From NCBI GenBank assembly GCA_039545295.1, contig BCIK01000003.1, positions 434,001 through 498,000 of the forward strand: DNA of 64,000 bases. The letters are read 5' to 3'. The notes beneath the pieces are model-generated. The model ran no database searches. It was not told the DNA's origin and was given only the letters and a program-made list of their open reading frames with translations. A program made the position numbers and the translations under genes. Positions 58,347 through 64,000 of this stretch are shown here, in pieces (position 1 is the stretch's first letter; the number at the start of each line of letters is the position of its first letter). The DNA comes from Udeniomyces pyricola (taxonomy: Eukaryota; Basidiomycota; Tremellomycetes; Cystofilobasidiales; Mrakiaceae).

Positions 58347-61300
58347 TCAGCTCTTGTCGGGACTTCCCAAGATTGGACTGAAACCCAATCCATTAAGTCC
58401 CCATCCGATGTCGCCAACAAGGCTTCTTCCCCAACCAGGTGACTCGCCCTTCCCTCGCTCGCTCGCGAACCTCAATTCGTCCTCGATTGCCCGACCCGAA
58501 TCGTACGGGTCTTCGTCCGCATATGACAAGCCGACGCCAAGGTAACCCATCTCGGCTCGATGCTGCAGTAGCGCCGCTCCGGCAGGTGATTGCGACAGGT
58601 GATTGAGGTGTGAGGTCGAAGAGTCCTTGGGCGTTCCATGCGACCAAGGAAATCGGGCCGACAGAGGGGAGCCCGGATGAGGATGGTAGTGAGCAAAAGG
58701 GTGGAGAGCTGAAGAGCTGATAGGAGAGGACGCAATGGGCTGCATCGTAGGGGTCTTGAGAGAGCTCGACGGGTTGAGAGCATGAGCAATCAACTCGCCC
58801 GTAGCAGACAGACCGCGCCGGTGGCCAGAGGAGAGCGATCGGTGATGATGGTGATGGCCGTGCCGACGCTGGGCGGGCGAACCGCCGAATTGGGGGAACG
58901 GTTGGAAGTTCCGCGACAACACGTCGGTGTGGGCGTGAGGGTCGTCGTCATGGGCCGTCGCGCGAAGGGATGACATGGGAGAAAGACTGTAACCGTTGAC
59001 AAGATGCGACGAAGGCGAGCCGGTTCGTTGCGTCGTCGCCGCAGAGGCGACTGAAGGGATGATCGTCGAACTGGAAGTCGAGCGAGAAGCCGTCGGCTGG
59101 AACTGGAAACCCGGCTGGAGACCTCCCTCCAGGCTGTCCTCATCGACCTTGTCTTCCGAAAGGTCCATCTCGTGCTCACCCGAGCGAACCGAGTCCTGCT
59201 CTCCCTCGCTGCCAGCGATCTTGACTTGTCCGTCCCTAAGCGAACTCTGGACCAGCGCCTGATGAGCCTGGTGAGCGGCCGCCCAGCTTTGACCGACCGC
59301 CCGTGGCAGGGTTGCAGGCCCAGGACTTGACGACGCAGGACTCGAGACCGAAGGAGTCAGATGAGGGAGAGATGCGAGATATGACGGGTGAGCTGGAACC
59401 GATGAGCTTCCGTTAGCGTTGGCGCTATTACTGTTGCTACTACTGCTGCTGCTACCATCAGGTCTCTGCTCTCCTCCAGACGATATTGATTGGGCCGGAC
59501 CACGCGAGTGTGGTCGTTGAGGCGTAGCAAAGTCGTCGAACCCGTCATGAGGCGCGAGATTGGCGTTGAGAGTGGACGCAGGGTGATGAGTAGTGGAACG
59601 GTGAGGGATAAGGTTGGGAGGCGGCATCGAATACGAGACACTTGAATGACCGGCACTCGCATCCGGCACGGGGTAAGTGTAGGTTGGAGCGTGGCCAGCG
59701 GGGGGACGAGGGCCGAACGCATCGGCAGCAACAGGTGACGATCGGATCGTGTTGGATGGGGGCGGCCGCGAGTTGACGAGCTTGAGCTTCTTGAAGGCCT
59801 TCTCCTTCTTACTAGAGAGAGTAAGCGACTCATCGGGCGAACGTGGGCTACCAGAAGACGGGACAGCAGTAGCGGCTTCTGCCTCTGTCGCAGGTGTTAG
59901 CAGTTCGACGACCGGAGGTGGGGTTGGTTGACGCTTGCGCTTCGGAATCGAAGGAGCAGGGGTCAAGGTGATAGCGTGCATAGACGAGGATTCTCTGGCG
60001 ATTGGTGCAACGGGAGTCAATGTCACAGACACTTTCTTCTCTGGCTTAGCGGAGCCCGCTCGGGGTCGGGCCGTTGAGTTGATGCTCGATCTGAAGACAA
60101 GAAGTGGACCAAGCAAACACACGTAGAAAACAAAGGTCAAACCGTCAGTATTTGTTTAGTGTCAAAAGAAGGAAGAGAGAGAGAGAGGAGCGGAACGTCA
60201 AATACACTTCACTCACTTCCTTCTGTACCCGCCATTCTCGAATTGCTTGTCGGTACCCGGGACGACGGTCCAAAGCATGCCCTTCCCAGGAGGATCGCCG
60301 GCTTCCCTCGGAACCTTGATGAAGCTCTTGTTGAGACTGAGGTTGTGTCGGATGGAGTTCATCCAGCCGGCATCGCCCTTGCGGTAGTATGGGTACGCAG
60401 TAGAGATCCAGTGGTAGATTTCGGCGAGCGAGAGTCGATCCTTGGGCGAACCGTGAATGGCTTGGCAAATCATAGCGGCGTACGAATAATCAGGCTTTGT
60501 GTCGACTGGAGGGCCAGGAGGAAGGCCCTGAGGCGTCGGCTCGGCCGTAGATGGACTAGGCGCAGGAACTGAGTCAGACAGTGAGAGGCATGAGGAAGGA
60601 AATGGCCAAACACTTTAGCTTACAGGAAACGAGCGGTCAAGCGAGAGAATGCAACAGAACTCACCTGGTTGCGTTTGAGTCGAAGGTTTCTTCTTCTTCA
60701 AACTGCCACTGGCCTTCTTGGACGTCGAGCTAGTCAGGTCCTGAGCAGGGTTAGGCGGAGACGACATGGCGTCTTTATCCCGCTCTTTGCCGTGGCCTTT
60801 GGACACCCCTGTCTTGCGCTCCTCGATCCCCTTCCTGCCGCTCTCTATACGCTGTAGCTCGGTTGGATTGGAGTTTTCCTTGTCGCTGCTCGTTTCCTTC
60901 GCATCTTCCCCAGTCTGCGAGAGAGACACGACAGCCTTCTGCTCGGCCAAGGAGAGCGAGCTAGTCTCGGCGAGTCGCTCCATATCATTCGGGAGCGCGA
61001 ATGGCGTGACGGCGTAGGTGGACGAGGTCGCTGAACCAGGCACGGGATAGCCCCCCTCGTAGTGACTTCGAGAATACCCCCCTGGGGTCTGGTAGTACGG
61101 CTCGTTGTCGTGCGTACTTCCGCTGAGAGCAGACGACGCGCGAGCAGGCGTGGGATGCTCAGAGTCATGGGAATGTGGTGGCGCCGCTGAATGAGCAGAT
61201 GTAGGCGAGTAGTCATCCGGCGAAAGCGAAGGAGAAGACGACCAAAAGCACTCGGGTTCGTTGCGTGGGGATGATTGAGTGATCTGCGTTTGGCGAAGAT

Positions 61301-62867
61301 GAGACGCGGCGCCACCGTTGCCGCCGGTGAAGGGAGTGGCAAGGCCTCCGAATCTGGCTTGCGCTCGGAACGGAGTGGCGACAACGCCGCTCTGGTGGCT
61401 GGACTGAACGGCATGCGAGGCGGAGGTAGGCAAGAAAGAATCAGACAGGGATCCCCTGGGAAGCGGGAAACCAGTGTTGGGTTGATAGGGATGAAGTCGG
61501 TGTGGCTGGGGGTGCTCCTGCCCATTGGGCGAGTCGTATCGAGCGGGAGCGTGAGAGAAGGAGGCAGATCGCGGAAGACCCGGACGAGTGGGGAGGAGAT
61601 GAGAGTGCTGTTGCTGCTGATGCAAGGAGAAATGGTTGATGGGGCCTCCACCGAAGCCAAACGCGCGTTGGGCCGATTGCGATGGATCCGAAACGACGCG
61701 GCCCGCGGCCGACGAGGGTCGGATTGGAAGCCGAAGATGGGTCTGGTTGCTGAACGCCTGAGGGTTCGCGTAGATGAATTGTTGTTGTTGACGAGATGGA
61801 ACGGGCTGGGGCATGTTGGTCACGAATGGGTCGTCGGGTAAGTACTGGGGGATAAGGGGGCTCGACATCTTCTGTTTCCACCGTCTTTGCTCCTGCTCTC
61901 GGATCTGCGAGTTGTCGCCGAGGATGTTGTCCAGCAACCCTCCCGCCGAACTCATCTCGATCATGACGCGGTCAATGACGATGCCAGTTGGATGGAACTC
62001 GTCGTCGAGGCCGTCATCGGAAAAGTGAAAGTTCCGGATCGGAGGGGGCGTCAACTCGTGGTCTTCGTCCTCATCCCTGGTTCTTCCAAAGGAGAGATCG
62101 TCCTCGTCTTCCCAACTTGTACTTCTGCTCAGCTCCCTCTCCTGAGCGAAGGCAGGTCCGAGAAGGGCGCTGGGCTCGGCGCTGCCGACGAACGGATTGC
62201 TGGACCGGGAAGCGGCACCGGTCGAGGGCCCGGTTCGAGAGAGCACCTCCTCAAGGGAGGGTCGATGGCGCAGTGACGGATCGGTCGACTCGGTCTGATC
62301 GTCGAATGGCAGACCCTCGGCATCGTCCTGGTAGTGAGACTCGTTGAGGTAGGCGAGCTCCTCAGGTAAAAGAGGCCGGTGGCAGACGGGCGAAGGGGTC
62401 TCGGTATGAGGGTGAAAGGGCAAGGAGGAGTAGTCTCGGATGGGAGTGGTGTTGGGCGTGGTGGAGAACGGAACGTGGGAACCATTGTGAGAAGACTGGG
62501 ACTGAACCTGTTGGACTGGCATATATCTGAGAAGGAGATATGATGGTGAGAGGAATCCAAAGCGAGAGGGAGCAAACAAAAATGAGACGAAAACCATGCG
62601 AGCCAGAAGAAGATTGAACAAGGGGTAAAATGCATCGGGCGAGGGCGAGGAATAAGGAAGAGGGAAAGGGAAAGCGGATCGTGTTAGCTCCCCTCCCATC
62701 AATTCAAGGCACGTCCCGGTCTTGACGTCCGCATGCCTCCGAGATACGTACGATGGCGTTGCTTGTGAAGTGGCATATTGATAGTTCATCTCGTCTTGAT
62801 CATGCGAGGGAGGGAAACTGTGGTTGGCAAAGTGGGCGGTCGAAGCCTCAGGCGGGAACGAGCGCAT
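58347..62867 (-). CDS. Forkhead-box transcription factor
   Basis: DNA-binding nuclear regulator. Four exons: 62752-62867, 60665-62526, 60217-60568, 58347-60090; 1357 residues. The forkhead domain (about residues 684-777) is in exon 3: KPDYSYAAMICQAI, a wing-helix core, and recognition helix WMNSIRHNLSLNKSFIKVPR, which keeps the base-contacting Asn, Arg and His of the family. The rest is disordered, with acidic stretches (about residues 200-300), His- and Gln-rich runs, and a second Ser/Pro-rich half. A single forkhead box without a recognised FHA domain argues against yeast Fkh1/2 and for an Hcm1/Sep1-like factor, but the orthologue is not settled. The ATG directly follows a ttgcag acceptor-like string, so a 5'-UTR intron is possible. 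Confidence 0.9.
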
Positions 62868-63905
62868 CTGCAACTGGACGCGTGCGACGGAGAGGCCGAG
62901 ACGCCGGCGGGAACGAAGCCGTCAATCACCACTCGACGAACCTCATACAACCGGCCAAGCCTCCAGTTCACTCCGATACGTACGAGATGTTGAGACATGA
63001 TAAGATGCTGAGACTGGATCGCGTCGAGAGAAGGTCAAAGTACGAAGATACTACGAGCAACGAGAAGCGTGGAACGGAGTCGGATTCGAACGCAGACGGA
63101 AGGATGAGGAGAAGACGAGGAAAGAGGGGGGGGGGGGAAGCGAGAGCAGGGATAGTTCCAACGCCTTATCGAAGCCCAGCTACGATCGAATGGAGTGGGT
63201 TTCTGTCACTGTCGAGAATTATAGAGCTGGTAAAGGATGTGAACGTAGGCGAGGTTAGCTCGAGGGTCCCGACTACTGAAAGGTGCGGGAACGAAGGTGG
63301 GCCGGGCAGGAAGAAGTGAGGAAGACAGGCGCAGGCTGAAGGGGACGGACGACGCACAGAGACTGGAGCGGCGCGCTTGCTCGGCAGTGTGTGCGCTGAG
63401 CGTGAGGACGAGATGACGAGGATGGGACGGTGGTGATGAATGGGTGGGCAGGAGAAAGGATGGCAATGAGAGGTGGAGGAAAGAGGGATAGGGGGAATGG
63501 AACGAAGGGAGGGGAAGGAGGACTGCAGAGGAGAGGGAGAGAGGGGGGAGAGGGGGAGAGAGACAGAGAGAACAGAGAGCGAGAGCTCGGGCGAGACGGC
63601 TCGGTTCGATCTGGCGCGCCCTGAATGAGAACGCACGCGGAAGAGACTTTTCTCTCTCTACTCTTGCAGTCCTCCTCTCTGCTTCATGCCTCGCACATTT
63701 CCAGGTCCGTCTAATGATGCTTAGGTTACAGTATGTATTATCAATACCACTCACAACACATTCAACTACCGTATCACTCTAGGCCGGGCAAGCATGAGCA
63801 CGTAAAGCTGCAGTCTTATTACGTCGTCGACGACGCGGCCGTCCGTCATCCGACTGATCAGCTCAAGGAACGGGTCGAGACTCGATTTCCTCTGCAGAAT
63901 CCAAG
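62868..63905. promoter_or_regulatory. Upstream region of the forkhead gene
   Basis: About 1 kb, purine-rich on plus (GA- and GGGA-rich at 63420-63580). Open frames on both strands follow this composition and have no motif. Likely promoter and leader of the forkhead gene, possibly shared with a plus-strand gene starting at 63906. Confidence 0.45.
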
Positions 63906-64000
63906 ATGCCGGCCCTTCTCTTCCACTCCCTCCCCTCTGACGTCGTTGCGATCGCCCACGGTCATGACGGAAAAGACACAGAGCAGGCCCGTCTTCATCA
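63906..64000 (+). CDS. Possible start of a plus-strand gene, cut by the right edge
   Basis: An ATG at 63906 opens a frame without stops to the window end (MPALLFHSLPSDVVAIAHGH at its start). It follows a pyrimidine-containing ctctgcag, which could instead be a splice acceptor. Only about 31 codons are visible and no family can be read from them. Confidence 0.25.
   Translation, partial: MPALLFHSLPSDVVAIAHGHDGKDTEQARLH

Noticed and set aside
1..64000. Secondary-metabolite, mating-type or mobile-element cluster
   Set aside because: No polyketide or peptide synthase, pheromone receptor, homeodomain, transposase, reverse transcriptase or terminal repeats were found on either strand.

Overview
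The window reads as a chromosome segment of a basidiomycete fungus. It has short spliceosomal introns in nearly every gene (most 45-150 nt, GT-AG, one GC-AG), very Ser/Pro/Gln-rich disordered proteins, and fungal-specific genes (an ERG4 sterol reductase, a VRG4 GDP-mannose transporter, a Rho3-type GTPase, a Bem3-type RhoGAP). I could not decide the order; Ustilaginomycotina or Pucciniomycotina are the best guesses. No bacterial, plasmid, viral, CRISPR or transposon signature was seen.

Layout, left to right: TSR4/PDCD2 (-, cut by the left edge); a 1506-aa serine/proline-rich protein of unknown function (-, 3671-8693); a divergent promoter region holding a 44-base poly(G) tract; a Bem3-like PX-PH-RhoGAP (+, 10371-16496); a repeat-rich convergent region; a short HECT ubiquitin ligase (-, 18488-21673); VRG4 (-, 22551-25155); an oil-body-associated-protein (DUF1264) homologue (-, 25880-27366); a molybdopterin-binding-domain protein (-, 27757-29155 or 29263); an 89-aa putative mitochondrial protein (+, 29929-30545); KU70 (-, 31193-35436); an EFA6-like Sec7-PH Arf exchange factor (+, 35698-41740); a LisH/WD40 protein (-, 42552-~46000) interrupted by an assembly gap; RHO3 (+, 46751-48296); ERG4 (+, 49119-52317); a 2.4-kb stretch with no gene; a cysteine-less glutaredoxin-fold protein (+, 54714-56943); a forkhead transcription factor (-, 58347-62867); and an open frame running off the right edge.

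I reconstructed the splicing by hand. For most genes every exon junction keeps the frame and rejoins conserved motifs, and total lengths divide by three, so the gene models are mostly firm. The less certain points are the first exon of the WD40 gene, the start of the Sec7 gene, the C-termini of the HECT and OBAP genes, and one weak donor in TSR4.

Functionally the genes are mostly housekeeping: ribosome assembly (TSR4), polarity and traffic (BEM3-like GAP, RHO3, Sec7-PH GEF, VRG4), ergosterol synthesis (ERG4), DNA end joining (KU70), ubiquitination (HECT) and transcription (forkhead). Neighbours do not obviously form a pathway, although three small-GTPase regulators or GTPases of polarity and traffic lie within 38 kb. 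The most unusual features are very small exons (a 4-nt exon in ERG4, a 7-nt exon in RHO3, 13-nt and probable 9-nt exons elsewhere), an insertion in the HECT N-lobe, a glutaredoxin fold without its cysteine, and a duplicated contig end around the N gap.
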